A DNA stretch of 64,000 nucleotides from Xiphias gladius (taxonomy: Eukaryota > Chordata > Actinopteri > Istiophoriformes > Xiphiidae). A model generated the notes under the pieces. It searched no databases. It saw only the letters and a list, made by a program, of their open reading frames with translations, and was not told the DNA's origin. The position numbers and the translations under genes were made by a program. Positions 1-13,929 of this stretch are shown here, in pieces (position 1 is the first letter of the stretch; every line of letters begins with the position of its first letter). The stretch lies in NCBI RefSeq assembly GCF_016859285.1, contig NC_053408.1:8586213-8650212 (forward strand), read 5' to 3'.

Positions 1-602
1 ATATACCCTTTTATTCTGTCTGTTTTACCCCACTTAATACTTTCAAATACACACGTTATAGTATTCAGCTGCAATAACCACCAGGAAAATTGATTTTTCC
101 CCTGGATTTGTACAAACAACTTGAGTATAAAAATTTTAAGATTTTGCTCCTTTGGATTTCAGGACTGTATCACCCCTTCTTCTCTAGAAAAAAAGACCCT
201 TGCTCGTGTGTAGCAGCTGCGAGGGGAAGCTTGGTTGGGGGGGGGGGGCAACGAAACCTGATAGCTCCCCCAGGCGTATTTTCAGAGCCCAGAAATAATG
301 CATGCTTTTGATTTGTTACTTGTAAACACACAGGCTGGAAGATCTGCGATATGACCTGCACTTTCACTCAGGCATCTGTTTAGTTGTGAGAAGTGGCACC
401 AGATGTATCCACAAAGCCACCATGGAGGCACTAGGTGTGTTTTCTGTGGGCTCAGTCAATTACTCTGCAGAGAATGGGATGTCTACATGTCCCCAAAGTG
501 GAGAATGATTGAGTAGAGTGGCTGTAATTTATTAATTATGGTCTATATTCTTAGACCACGGTTCTGGCTTCATTCAATTTGTATGGATTGAGGGGTAATT
601 AC

Positions 603-756
<154 letters not shown>

Positions 757-2865
757 AGGGAGAGAGAGAAAGAGCTTAAGATCTATTCATGTCATAATTT
801 AAAGTGCAGGTTACTTATGCTGTTCATCTTCATGTCGTCTCCTATTCTGAAATTTGACTGTTTCATGAAGCCTTTGTACTGGTTTATATAATCCACTTTA
901 TTCAGGAGGAGAAGAAATGAAGAGTGTTTTATATTTAAAAAAAAAAAAAAAAAAAGTCTCCTAACTCGCAGTCAGCAGAATGTCTACTAATTGCATAGCT
1001 GAGAAACAACAATTGAGTTCCTCCGACCGTAACTTGACTACACCAACCCGTCAGCTGATTAATAGAAGCAAAGCAACCAAGCGAAAAGCTGCAAATTCAA
1101 CGACAACATCTCAGCTAGCGAATAATCAGACCTTGCACATCTTGTCTCTCTGACTGGCCACAGATTCTACACGGATGTAGCTTGTTAAATTAACTCCACG
1201 CTGACATTCCTCTCTGTTTGGCCATCTCCCAGGCTGCACGCGTCACAGGCCTGTAATGGACAGGCTGGTGCACTCCATGCTTAGCACAGAAAAGGCGGAG
1301 AGGGGAGACATCAACCGCTTTGTGGTGATAATGAATGGAGGCACACAAAAGGCCAGGAGCTGGCCATTTACAAAGCCTGCAAATTCTGCTGCCTAAATAG
1401 ATAACGTTGGCAGCCAGTGTGGCTTTTTGGTCTTTTTATGTAGTGGGAAAAAAAAGAATATTTAGCCATTACTATTAATTATTAATAATTTATAACAATC
1501 TTTCGCAAATTTGGCAAGACCCTATGTATACTGAATAAGCAAAAAATCTGTGTGAACATGGCTGTGCCTGTAATTTCTCTGAAAGCCTGAGTACTAGTAA
1601 ATTGATGTTTTTTGACCACAGAAATAACACAGGTGTATATTTTCAGTTGCCAGACATGAACCGAGAAAGGCTTACTTAAAAGTTGTTTCACCAAAAGTAA
1701 GATTTATCAGATTGTCAGTCCTCTAGAGTTGCCCGCTCATCATGTTCATCAAGTATTTGACAAAACTTGTGGAAGGATGATATCTGTACTAAAGAAAAGT
1801 TTAAAAAAAAGTTTTTTGAAGAATTTCACAGAGAAAAAGATCTATTAGTTGCACAACATTTTTCAACAAAAGTGAAAATTGTGGGGAAATTACCAGGATG
1901 TTCAGATTTCTGTAATTGCAGCATCGCTCTCAAAAGGAAACTGGAATTGGAAATAATTTGCACCAGAGTGTGTGTAGGAAGCTACAGAGGAAAGCTAACC
2001 ATGCAATTACACATGAGAAGAGTGCTGCAGAATGACAAGTGTCTGTAATGAACTAGTGAAGACACCAGCACTTACACACTGGAAGGCAATGATAAAAGCT
2101 GCCTTGTAATAGCGTGTGATTAAACTTGGTAAAATCTATTTTTTCACTCGAGCACTAAACCATAGTGAAGAGTCCCGTGGAGAGATTCTGCATCTGTCAG
2201 TTTGAAGATGACTCAATGTGTTACCTCCAAATTCATCACCCAGCATGCAATACCAGTCATTTTAAAGGGCTCTTCAAGTACTCTTTTGTTAATTTAGTTA
2301 AACATCAACCGCTAGAGTTCATGTTTTACACATTCCTACTTAACACATGTGGAGATTGAGTTTGAGTAAATTTGAATACATGTTTAAAATAAAGCTCCAA
2401 TTCATTAATATTCATTACAAAATAATTTCTTTGAATGTGGAATGCAGAGCATGCACAGGTACAGCAGGTAAAAATACCTGTGATAGTCATAAATATTGTA
2501 CCCATATACTGTATTGTATATTGAATGCAAAAAAAAAAAAAAATCACAAAAATCATTCCTAGTCTTTGCATATGATTTCATAAGACTGGGCGATGTTAAA
2601 ATTAATATTAAAATCAACATCATGATATTTAATAAGAATATTTAGCCAATATTAATATACATCATGAATGTGAGCAGTATTAAAAAAACATAAAATAACT
2701 GATGTTCAATGCAATAAACTGTGTTCCATTGTGATGCTTTACATTGGTAGAAACTGTTCAAATGTGTAAAACAAAAAGTTCCATAATTGATTAAATTAGT
2801 TTTGATTGGTTTTTGCCTGGAATAATTAACTTTGACAACAGAATTTTGATAAAAATACATGTAGA

Positions 2866-3175
2866 GCTAAAACAATTAGCCAATTGACAGAAACTCAATT
2901 TGCACCTATTTTGATAATTCATTAATCATTTCGGTAATTTTTCAAGCACAAATGCCGAATATTTTCTGGTTTCAACTCATTATGTGTGGAGATTAGATAC
3001 TTTACTTAGAATGTTTGGGTTTTGGACTGTTAGTTGGATAAAACAGGCAATTTCACAACATCACTTTGGAACCCGGGATGGGCTTTTTTTCTGGACATTT
3101 TAACGACATGACAATTAGTCAAGAAAATAATCTGCAGATAAGGTAATGAAAATAATCATAAATTGAAGCCCTAAT
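2866..3175 (+). repeat. Dispersed repeat family R1, copy 1
   Basis: Starts near gctaaaacaattagc and ends near aaattgaagccctaat. Carries the family core ggactgttagttggataa and the nearby 'catcacttt...gatgggctttttt' block. Ends are rich in AATTA/TAATT. Confidence 0.75.
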
Positions 3176-4534
3176 GATATGATTATATTCAAAGGCAGTG
3201 AACAGTAATATTGAATTACTGCCCAGCCCTATGAAATAGCATATCTAACAAGAGCACATAGGCTGCATACAGGATTTTCCTATTAATGAGTCTCTGACAT
3301 TATCCAATTTGGCATCAAATACCGGATATAGTATCTAATGGAAACTTTTCTTTGGTCACTAGCCAAGATGTTAATTTTATTCAGTAAGCTCAGCTATTTG
3401 TTTTGGGGATTCAGGATATTACAGTGATCCCCGCAGTATAAGCTGTACGATATGATCAATAGGGATTCATGAATAATGAAGAGGCCGAGTGGAGCAGAGA
3501 CACTTAATTATGGTTTCAAAAGCCATTCTCGTTAATTGAGGAGAATAAAGGTGGTGAAGTGGACTGAATGGCAACATTTAGAATTTTTTAATCTGTGACT
3601 TTCTGTTTTTTTAAAATTATTATTATAATCATACAGCAAGACCGTCAGCGACAGCTAAAAAACACCAGCTGGCAACTGACGAGTTCTCAATGTTTTCTCA
3701 AACTGATGCATTTCTCTGTTTGGCATTTAATATTATAGTTTATTTTGTGTGCTCCAGTCCATTTCCTCTGACCACCTGTGAGCAGACTATCGTTCTTTTA
3801 ATGTAAAGGCTAATATGCTACATATCCAGACAGTGTGTGGCCACTGTCTGCAGCAGATACAGTACATAATTGACAGCCCTGCCATCTGTTACAGTTATGT
3901 GAAATTATGGATAAACTAGTTAACAGACACTTTGGCCCATTGTCTGTTGTTTTGATAATCACCCTTAATAACGGACGGCATCAATATGGTCTTTAAACCT
4001 GATTTGGGAGTTAATGGAGTCAGATGGGGGCAGTCAGTGTATGCTCTGGGGGTAATCCTGTTAGAAATGTTCGTAAAGAGCAAATTAAATCAGTCATAGA
4101 TTGTGCCCTCTCAAGTCAGCCAGACAACCAGACCCATTGAGGAGAAAAAGGAGGGGGATTCATATTTTAACCTCTCGCAGAAAATGCACTTATGTGGATG
4201 GAAATAAAGTCAGAGCTGGGTGAATGGATGTAAATGGTTATTGCCGAGAGTCTAATGGCTTCCTGTTAGCCGAGGCAGGTTGTTTGGAAGCAGAGACGTA
4301 GCTATTCGAAACTTAACCAATCATTTTCTGCGTTCATGGCTTTAGACAAATGTAGTTACGGACATAAACGGTAATGTCACCAAACCAAGGCATCTTAATG
4401 GATGGTCCATAACTGGAGCACATAAGAGTTCTATTATGATGTTTGAGTATTTCATGAAGGAAGTTTTTTTGTGATGCTTCAAACAAGTAGTTATTGGACT
4501 GATGCCATTCTGGGGGTTAGTTTACTCTCCACTA

Positions 4535-4858
4535 GCGCTGAAACAATTAGTAGATGAATCAATTAGTTGGTCATCAGAAACTTATTCAAAAATTATGAAC
4601 AGCAGCTTATTGTTTCAGTCATTTAATGAGGGAAAATGAAAAACATTTACTGGTTCCAGCTGATTACTTATCTCCATTCTATTTCATTGTAAATTGAATG
4701 TCTTTGACTGCTGGTCGGACAAATCGGGCACTTTAAAGACATCACCTTGGGAACTTGTGATGGGCTTTTTTCACTACTTTCTCACATTTTATGCACTAAC
4801 AATTAAGCGATTAATAGAAAAAATAATTTGACAGATTAATCAATATTGAAAATAACTT
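4535..4858 (+). repeat. Dispersed repeat family R1, copy 2
   Basis: Begins gcgctgaaacaattag; core gactgctggtcggacaaa; then 'acatcaccttggga...gatgggcttttttcac'; ends in AATTAAGCGATTAATAG-like sequence. Confidence 0.75.
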
Positions 4859-7800
4859 TTTGTTTCAAAAAGGCCTCCCTTCTCTGCCAGGATTACTTTT
4901 ACTTTTAGTTACTGCTATCACTGTTAATACACTAATATTACATCTACTGCTGCTACACTGCTCAGAGTAAAATGTGTGCCCAGCAGTGTTCAGGCAACAG
5001 TGAACAGATATTCAGGAAATGGGGGAAATTGTTCAACTTGTTGAACCCTTTGACACTCATCCTGCTTTTAGGAGAGATTTGTCTAAATTAAAACAGATGG
5101 ACTATTTTTTATCTTTAGAGCTTTGTGATGAATTTATTTTCAACATCACGTTTTCAAGGATTTATACACTGTTGAGTTTCCAGACTGTTTTGAAGGTAGG
5201 GAGATGCCATATTGTAAGGTTTCAGATACTATATGTACTTTTCTGTGAATTGTACATGGAATATTTCAAAGAATTGCCATTCTTTTTGGAAATGACCACA
5301 GTGATCGAAAAGATGAAAGTCTAATCTAAAGATACATACATAAATTACATATTATACTTTTTGTTTGTATCTTATTTTAGAACAATGTTAAAAACATAAT
5401 TCTGTCATAATTTACTCCTTGTAGGAAAATAAATAAGCTTTACATCATTTATGTAATGTTGCTGAGTTGGTAAATCCAAACTGAAATCAGCTTGACAAAA
5501 AACAGTAATCTGTTTTGAATCAAACCACCAAATTAAAGGATTAAATTGAATGAAATCACTGATAATCCAGTGATTCACATCCCTTTTAGCAGTTCATTAA
5601 CATATTCATCTAGTCAGCCAAACCACACAGTGTTTACCAAATCAATTGCCTTGTCAAATCCAGCCGAAATGACAGGAAAACACTCCTGGTCTGATTCCAT
5701 CGCATTTGGCTCGTCGACAAAGGTGTTTGGTGCGCCAGAGGTGTGTTACTCAGTGTTCCTCCCCATCTGTGTCTGGTGAGACACGGCGTGGAACAAAGAG
5801 CCCGTCGTCTGAAGCTGGTGTGTCGTTACGCTCACACAGAGTTCACCTGAAACACTGCACCCATGGCTCCAGGTAACAGCCCCTGCTGACTGATACACTA
5901 CTGGGATTCTTTGACTTTATCGGAGGAAGAATCTGAACTTTATGAATGGCAATACTCACAGGTGGTGACACGTCCATACCCAGTTACACAGTTCACCTTC
6001 GTCAGGCCTGTCAGACCTTCGGTGGCAAATAATCACATATATACGGAAACAATTAGACCATCTACAGTGTGAAGTCACAATACAAAGGTTATGATGCATA
6101 TTTTTTTTTTGTTAGTTTGTTTTGTTTTCCAATTAAAAGAAGTAACTTTGGGATTTTTGAACTGTCTCTACACCAAACTGGTCGAGAATCAGTGCCAAAC
6201 ACATCCCTACAGGTAGAAGATAAGGAAACCAGTGGAGACTGTTATCAGCTATTTGTAAAGAGATATTTCTTTTTGTGGATGGAGAATGAACTGCTGTCTT
6301 GAGTTTAAGAGGGTAAAAGGTGAACAATGAACCAGAGGCAGGATTTAAGATTGCAAGAAGTAGGAGTTTGTCTCGTTGAAATGTGAGGAGTGATGTCATT
6401 CACAAGACTCCCCCGACACCGAAAGTGAGAGGCTGATCAGGGTAGACACCATTAGGTGAGCTCTCAGCCCTTTGTGTGACACCCAACCTTAGCCCCGAGG
6501 GTCCTATCCTCACCATGAAGTGTTATATACACACATTACACATTCAGGCCTGTCTGTGAAATAGTAATGATTCTTGTACACTTGTGGACAATACACAGTC
6601 AAAAGTGAGACATTTTTAGTAACTATTCATCTGTTTATCTTGGCTTGTTGAAGGTTATGCAGCGGTGACATCCTGCTTTTCATCTTAAATGTAGGATGCA
6701 GATTGCACTTTAAATCACACATTTTTATCTCAGAAGCTCCTTTACACTTTGTTCTTCTGTAAATAAGATACCGAATCGTCTTTACCCTCAGACACTTGCC
6801 TCAAGTGGCTGAAAGGGTGACATGTAAAAACAGTTCCTATATCCGACGCATCCTCTCTATAGAACAACACCTGGCAGGCAGGTTGTCTAGACCACACAGA
6901 ACTCCCCTCTTTGATTTGATGCCAAAGATGGCAGCATCCTTCCTGTACGGTATAACAAGGTTGATGTAAATCAGACTTGTTTTTAGAGCTTTTGATTTCA
7001 AATCATACTGTATTTCTGTGTAAATTTTCTGTAAAATTTGTTGGTAGAGGATGCTTCCATTTTAGCCCTAAACGTTTGTCCCCTATCATGAATTGTTGGT
7101 CGCCACTCCACAAATTTATTTGGTTCATTTCCAATAGTATTTTTTTTATTCTTCATTAATTTGTTTAAATTCCATACCGTTTTCTAATGAACTGTTTCCA
7201 GATTGTTGAAGACAGGTAGCAGTCCAATCAGCATGACTGTCAACAATGCACATTTGGATGCAGATCTGGATCTACATGCAGATTTTTCCGAACATTTTCT
7301 GTTATTAAAATAACACCTAGAGGATTCTGCAGCTTTGATGAAAGTAAATGTTCCATGGATGCAGCGCCACAAAGATGGAAGTACTCAACTTTAGTTCCAT
7401 TCAATTATTTAGTTGCTATTACCAACTATTACGTTTGGTCATGATTTGTTAGAATAATTCTTCTATGATGTTTTTGTGTTGGTTTATACGCCTCTCTGCC
7501 ACCAGCTGTCATGAAGCTATTTTTTCATGCATCCCAAATTAATAGACACTCACTCACCCTCAAGTGTCTGATGCTATTGTAATACGAGCCATGTGGCATT
7601 CGGCCGGGGCTGCAATACAAGACACAATTGTTTAGTTTTTTTCTCTCTTTCTCCTTGTTTTAATGCACACTAATAAGTAAGTAAATGGGGGAAAGATGTG
7701 TGTCTGAAATCGCAGTGGCCTTTGTTGCAGATAATTAGGTTAGCAGCAAGAGTGCGCAGGTGTTGAGGGTGTGCTGTGTGCTTGTGTTGTGTTATCGACT

Positions 7801-8684
7801 TGCTCATATTCGTAGGCTGTCAGGGGTGTCGCACTTCCCATCAGACCCAAAGCTCACCAACCTCTTCACTATTAAAATGATCACTTTCAATAGCAGACAA
7901 AGGAAAGAGGGAACATATCTAGTGCAGGGTATTTTCCCCACCGCTAATGCTTATCTGCCTTTTGATGTCGGCATAATAAAAGGCCTATTGGGCTTCCACA
8001 ATGACCTGCAAAATGGACAAGGGCCGATATACTGGGCCCTGACTGTCGCTACCATTAACTAAAAGGCCCAGACATTATGGAGAGCCGGGGATGAAAGAAC
8101 ATGGAAAAAAATAATAATTGAAAAATTGCCTAATGCTAAAGTGAAAGAAAATGGAGCCGTGAAAAGGCACTGTAATATTCCGTTATCCCCTGTAAATGCA
8201 GCCAAACAAGAGATGCAGCGAGGCATTCTTTGTGAAATGGATGTGGTTCATTTACCTGCATGTCTAAATCTAGTTAAGGCTTACATTGTCAGGCTCAAAC
8301 ATAACAGGCAGTTTTGATGTAGTGTTAAAGTGTATTATGCCCTACAACCTACATAAAATCAAGAGAGGTATGACTCCATTCTAGATGTGGAGGGGAATTA
8401 AAAAAGCTCACAGTGAGAACAAGGTTAATTTGATATTTATTCTGTTTCAGACTGCTTTTCCAACAATTGAACAATTTCTCTTTGCAGGCTCAAGGAAAAT
8501 TTGACAGTAAATATTTTTTTGAAAGCCATTTCATTGAACAAATAATTGGTACCTAAAGAGTATCTAGGTATTATCTTCCATCAAAACGAGAACTGATTTC
8601 TTTTACTATGTAATGCATTTGGCCAAATAGAAAACTACTGATATGTTCAACCTCTAATGGACCTCCCCAATAAGCATGGTATAG

Positions 8685-8800
8685 CTGAAAAAATCAGTCT
8701 GTCAATCAGTTAGTCGATGACAGAAAAATATTCAGCAGTGATTTTGCTGATAAATTTAATTTTTTTTAGTCACTTTTCAAGCAAAAAGGACGGAAGGAAG
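8685..8800 (+). repeat. Dispersed repeat family R1, 5' fragment
   Basis: Left part only: agctgaaaaaatcagtctg, gttagtcgatgacagaaa, then ttttcaagcaaaaagg. Confidence 0.5.
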
Positions 8801-9277
8801 GTTTATGTTTCAGTGTGAATTTACCGGCTATTAACTGAAATAGAGCCTTTGTGCTGCGGAAAAAAACTGTTCTACGTAATCTAGATCTAAGAAACTTTAG
8901 TAGAAACTACTTTCTGGGTCAAAATGGACCTCAAGTTTGACAGAATTTTTTATTTTACCCATGGTTAATCCTAGTCCCTGTTTCAACAAGCCAGAATCAG
9001 TAGGTTTATACTTGTTCTTCAATCTACAGGCCCACCGACTAAGCAACAGCTTGTATACTTAAGCGGTCAAAGGTGAAAGTCATGAGCGTCTGCTTAGCTC
9101 TAACCAGAGGTCAGAGGGTCTGAGTCAGGGTCATGACCCCAGGAAAAGCCCTGAAAATCCAAGGAAAAGCTCCCTGTTTTTAGCCACTTGTAGACCAGAG
9201 GTTTCTGAATATATTCTCACTTCTCTAACCTTAATTACCTGTATTTCCTGTTTATGTTTCTCTTTCCTATTCTGCAG

Positions 9278-9445
9278 GTAACAGTTAAAATGTATAAGCG
9301 TGGATCTCATGGCTGGCTGGGTAAATCCCTGAGCGCCACCACCACCATCCCATCCAACACCTTTGTGATCTTCAAGATCAGTGGGGAGGAAGAAGATGCC
9401 AAAATCCCAGCAAACACCATTCACAGCATCACACTCAGCATATGA
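9278..9445 (+). CDS. Orphan 3'-terminal coding exon, gene unknown
   Basis: A pyrimidine-rich tract and acceptor (ttcctattctgcag) precede a 55-codon open frame in phase 0 that begins VTVKMYKRGSHGW and ends NTIHSITLSI with TGA. It contains an alternating hydrophobic segment (TFVIFKISG) followed by an acidic run (EEEDA), suggesting beta strands. AATAAA follows at 9460-9465. Local GC is higher than in the flanks, as for coding DNA. No upstream exon is visible, so its partners may lie left of the window, or it may be a relic. I do not recognise the family. A 134-codon antisense frame over the same place looks like its shadow. Confidence 0.4.
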   Translation, partial: VTVKMYKRGSHGWLGKSLSATTTIPSNTFVIFKISGEEEDAKIPANTIHSITLSI

Positions 9446-9654
9446 CTGTGAGTATGGGCAATAAAGAGCATAGCCGTCACGACAAATACGCAGATGCAAA
9501 AAACCAAGCTCTTTATTTAGCTCAAACCTAATCACATTTTTACTGGTTGCCTTTTACTATGCAGTGTTTTTATTTTGTTATATTGTACTAACAGTACAAG
9601 GTCTGAATGTCTTTATGTGGGCATTTATTGGAAAAAAAAAAAAAAAAAAAAAAG

Positions 9655-10130
9655 CCCGGTTTGCCATTTTTCCTGATTCTCCGTTCCTCAACCGCAATAT
9701 TATGTTAATGAAGCTGGTTTCAGACAATTAGCCTGATTAACTTTCTCTTGTTTTGAATGTCTAGGGCTAGCCCACACTTTACACTATCCATTAATTAATC
9801 ATTATGTTAGCTGATTGTGTCACACCAGTTCAGGATTGAAGTGTTTAATGTGTTAATTGTGGCAGTTAAAAACCGGTGGCCTCTAGTACGATGAGGGGCC
9901 GAGCATGTTACTGCCTCTGTGGGTTTAATGGGGGGTGATTTACGGTCTGTTTAGATGGTGTAACTGTAAGGTGCTTTATTAATATGCTCTACTGCACAGA
10001 GGAGACGATAACGTATTCAAGAGCGCACAGGCGCAGCCACCAGCACCATTCATAACTGTGTCTGAGTCACTTTCCATCAGTTACCAGGCTTACACAGCTG
10101 CGCTAACAGCTAGCAATTGTATTTACTGGG
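9655..10130. promoter_or_regulatory. Candidate conserved noncoding element with TAAT cores
   Basis: Repeat-free stretch with many homeodomain-type cores (for example cattaattaatcatta at about 9788-9803, gtttaatgtgttaattg, ttattaatatgc) and no open frame. Conservation cannot be tested here; the call rests on composition and on lying about 19 kb from hmx3. Confidence 0.25.
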
Positions 10131-10330
10131 CCTGGTAGTGGCCAAAATGAAGTTATTTCCATCAAGATATCAGTGCCTTTAGCTAATGCAATAGAGGGAG
10201 CTCTCTGTGTTGATGGTATCTCTTTGCATGGCATCTCTCTACCTGAAACATCATTACACTGTACTCAAGCTCTTCACTTTTTCAAATGTCTGTTTACTGT
10301 TTTACCTGAGGGACAGATGATTGGCAGTTG

Positions 10331-10355
10331 TGCAAACAACACTGTGTTGTTTGCA
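10331..10355. repeat. Perfect 12-bp-arm palindrome with forkhead-like half sites
   Basis: Arm TGCAAACAACAC, one spacer base T, then its exact reverse complement. Each arm contains GCAAACA, a forkhead-type core, in opposite orientation. Confidence 0.85.
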
Positions 10356-13300
10356 CCAGTCGGCGCACATTTTTTAGACTGTGGTTGTTTTGAGGTGCTC
10401 GAGTTTGTGAGTGTTTTTGATGAATTCATTGTCTTCGCATATTTAAAGTTAAGTACTAAAGAGTTCCTCGGGAACAGTTTTCTACACAGCGCTTGACAAA
10501 CAACAGTGACAGTATCAAGATCTGGGAGGAGAAGGAAATGACTGTATGTAATTCTGATAAGTGGTGGATGCGTGCCGGTTTTACTCTATTTTCATTACAT
10601 CATGTATTGAAATCAATAATTTGTTCATTGTTTAAAAATGTAACACTTAGCACTTTCAGCATCAAGCCAACTCAAGAAGCATGATTGCTAACCACACTCT
10701 TCAGCTGATTGATATAAGCATGGTGGTTTTATTCACTGATGTGTTTTTTGGTAATCATTGTGTTTTTACGTTTACATGCATTTGTACTATCTGGTGTCAT
10801 AATAAAGAAATTTAACGATTCAGTGCTTCTCATCATTTACAAAGTTTTGGAATAAGGTGGCCTCTCCCAAGTTTCTTTCACCTGATGGCGTCCTCCAGAC
10901 CTGCATGGTGCAAATGATCTATAATCAGTCATTTGTCACTACTGTGTCACAAGGTTTCTTCAGAGCTTTGTTTGGGAGATGGAGTGCATGCATCAATAGC
11001 TCACTCTGCTCTTTGAGAGCATGCAGCACGTCTCCAGCGCGGTAAAAGACTGGAGATTAGGAATGGATGGCTGGCCACAGGGACAAAGCAAGCTCTGTTG
11101 GGCGGCGTGGTGGCGACTGGGGTGGGGGGAAGCTGAGCGGAAATGGACATGGAGATCAGACCAGAACATAGTGTGACAAGGTAACAAGGTAAACCGATCC
11201 AGCCAGCAATTCCTCTGGAACCTGAATCAATGAGGGTTCTGTTAAAATGGAAATCCTCCCGGATATCGAGTTTAAGTGAATCTATAGTAAAATACAATCA
11301 GATGTAGATATGCAGTCGGTTTCCTTTGCAGTAAACATGTACAGCATGTAACCTGTAGATAGGTGTTCTACCCATGTGTAAGTTGCCCATTTTGACATAT
11401 AGAAAGACTTGGTGAGCTGGTACATCCAGTAAGTGAAGAACTAAAAGTCTTGACCCTGCAATAAGGCCAGGTGTCCAACTATGACCTCTAGCCGTTCGGC
11501 ACGGTCCCCCGGGTCGTCAGGTCAGGCGACTGGTTTGACCTTTCCTTTGTAAAGGACGTGGATCCGTAGCGCAGCCTGGACATGAAGGGACAGATCGCTC
11601 TCGAATGACATACGCAAAGGAATGAGCCACTGTCTCAGTCACAGCCATTCAGCTGGAAATCCTGCACCACAGTGCTGTATTCATGTGGGTCAGTACCCGA
11701 GGACATTAACTGTTTTCCCTCTCCAAAATGTTTGCAATACTTCCTTTCACCTACTTGAACACAGATGCAGTTTGACAGCTGAACTTCAGCGTTGAACAAA
11801 CTCAGCAAACAGTTTGACCCCATTATGTGAACCCCCCCCCCCCAGCATCTGCTGCAGTTTGACTAGCTCAAAAGTTCTGATCGGGCAGAGGTCAACATCC
11901 TCTTTTTAACTGTAATATTTTCTGAGATGCAAAGCCTGTTTCATCTGTAAAGGGCCCTAGAGAGAAGATTGTGTTGCACTAAGAGTCTAACCCCATGAGA
12001 AAAGCTGTGTTTTCTGTAAGTGGGGAAATGGTTAGGAAGGACTCTTGCCTCTGATTGTCCCCCAATATAAACACATTGTGAAATTGTCAGTGCATTAATA
12101 TTTAACAGTTAACAATTCTGAACATCACTTTGCTTTGTGTCTCTTATCTTCCTGTCATCAAAGCAGCTATCTCAGATTGAAATCCATCAGTTTTACAAAA
12201 GTATTTCTCCTGAATAAGACTTTAAGATCATACACAATTATTGCAGCTGAAAGGGTCACTCACAAGCAAATTAGCCTGGGAATCACTGGGACACAACATT
12301 GTTAGAGCTGTATAAATTGCTGTGAGCATGTAAATACAGGATCCATGAAAGAAAAAATGCCAGAAATATACAAAATAATGCTGAAAAATACAAACAGTAA
12401 CTGAATTACACCTGAAAAAGTAAGTCGACGATATTCCCTCAAGACCTCTCTTTGCAGCTGTATTTGTATAAAACTGGTGTATCTGAGGGTTAAGAGTGCT
12501 TATGGGGGGGGGGCACCCACGTGATATTGTGAAAAATCTTTTAATGCATTTTACAACAGGATAAAGTGCAATTGTGGTGAAAATATAACTACGAGCTAGA
12601 TTTTGCAGGCTTTTATACAACTACTGCAATGTGATAATGAAAGGAGACGGGCTCCCCCTCTAATGCCCACCAACCTCTATTCTGTGACCACTACTTTACA
12701 GAACAGCAACAAAGCTTTCAGAGTGTGAAAGCAGCCAGCGTCATAAGAGATTAAATGTTTTTCCACTTCTTGCAGATATTCAAAATGAAGTAGGGTACTC
12801 AGAAGTATCGTCAAGACACGGCTAAATGTTTGGTCATGAATACACCTCAGTGTCCACCAAAATAAAGGACGAATCTTTCAAATGTGTATTCACAAAATAT
12901 AAATAAATGGGCACATGGGCAACGACAGGAAGGGGGCTGCAAAAATTAGCTAGTTTTGAAACAACTCTCAAAAGCTCAGCCCTTGTCAAAACCTACAGGA
13001 CAACAACAGACATAAAGGAGTGAATGAAATGAAGCTTCCTTTCCAATTACTGTTGCGAACATGGCTGCACCGGGGCTTTGTGTGCTTCACACAAGCAGTC
13101 TTCTCTCCCCTTGTCCCCGGCTATTTAGAGGGATACATTAGCCATGTGGGATGGATGGACTGGAGAGGAGCAGAGCGGAGCTTTCGCCGTCATACAGCTC
13201 ACTTCACCCCTGGTGTTACAGACCTCTCTTATGACTTCACTCACTGTGTGATTTTCACTGTGTCATTTTTTTACCTCTTCTCTAAGACTCTGACAAAAAT

Positions 13301-13929
13301 CCTGGAGCTGAAAAATATCTGCTCATTGTTTTGTTTTGTTTTTTTAAATAAAATATAGTGATGAAATTCATATGTAGTTTAATTTCTTGGATACTATTTT
13401 GTTGACTATATACTAGAGCTAAAATACACCTGCAGGTCTGTAGTCAGATAGAACCTATCTCCAAAAGGATGTGCTGAGCCAGTTCTTACGTCAAGCCCTC
13501 ATGCTGGTCTTTTCATCCCCCGAACAATCTGTTTACCCCCCTTTCCCGGGCCAATTTTCCCAATTAATATTTTTCCAGAAGCACCTTCTGTGTCAGCATG
13601 GTTTTGATCGCAAGACCTCTGGAAGCTTAGGTTAAAACCGGCCTGAATTTGACTGAAAAGCAAAAGACATTTAGACACTGAGATTACATGCAACTGTTGT
13701 TTCAATTGCATTCCAGTGACTGTATTTTAATTTGTAGTTAGAAGCTGCTTCACATTTGAAATAAACTGTTAATGCTGTTTTATACAATGTTAGAATGTTA
13801 CCTAGACAACCAAAAAAACTCTATTTTCAACCAAATTTTTTCCAGTTTTCACCTCAAAATGTTTTGAGCTGAAGCTGCTTGCTGAGTTGCAACACTATGT
13901 GATGTTTTATTGTATTTTTTTTTTTTTTT

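Noticed and set aside
5019-5324. 101-codon open frame in the left flank
   Set aside because: AT-rich, no splice sites or recognisable domain, consistent with chance.
9131-9535. 134-codon antisense frame over the orphan exon
   Set aside because: The plus-strand frame has an acceptor, stop and AATAAA; the antisense frame has none of these.
9278-9653. Processed pseudogene ending at the poly(A) run 9632-9653
   Set aside because: The AATAAA at 9460 is too far from the A-run, and a pyrimidine tract with AG precedes the frame, which points to an intron boundary.
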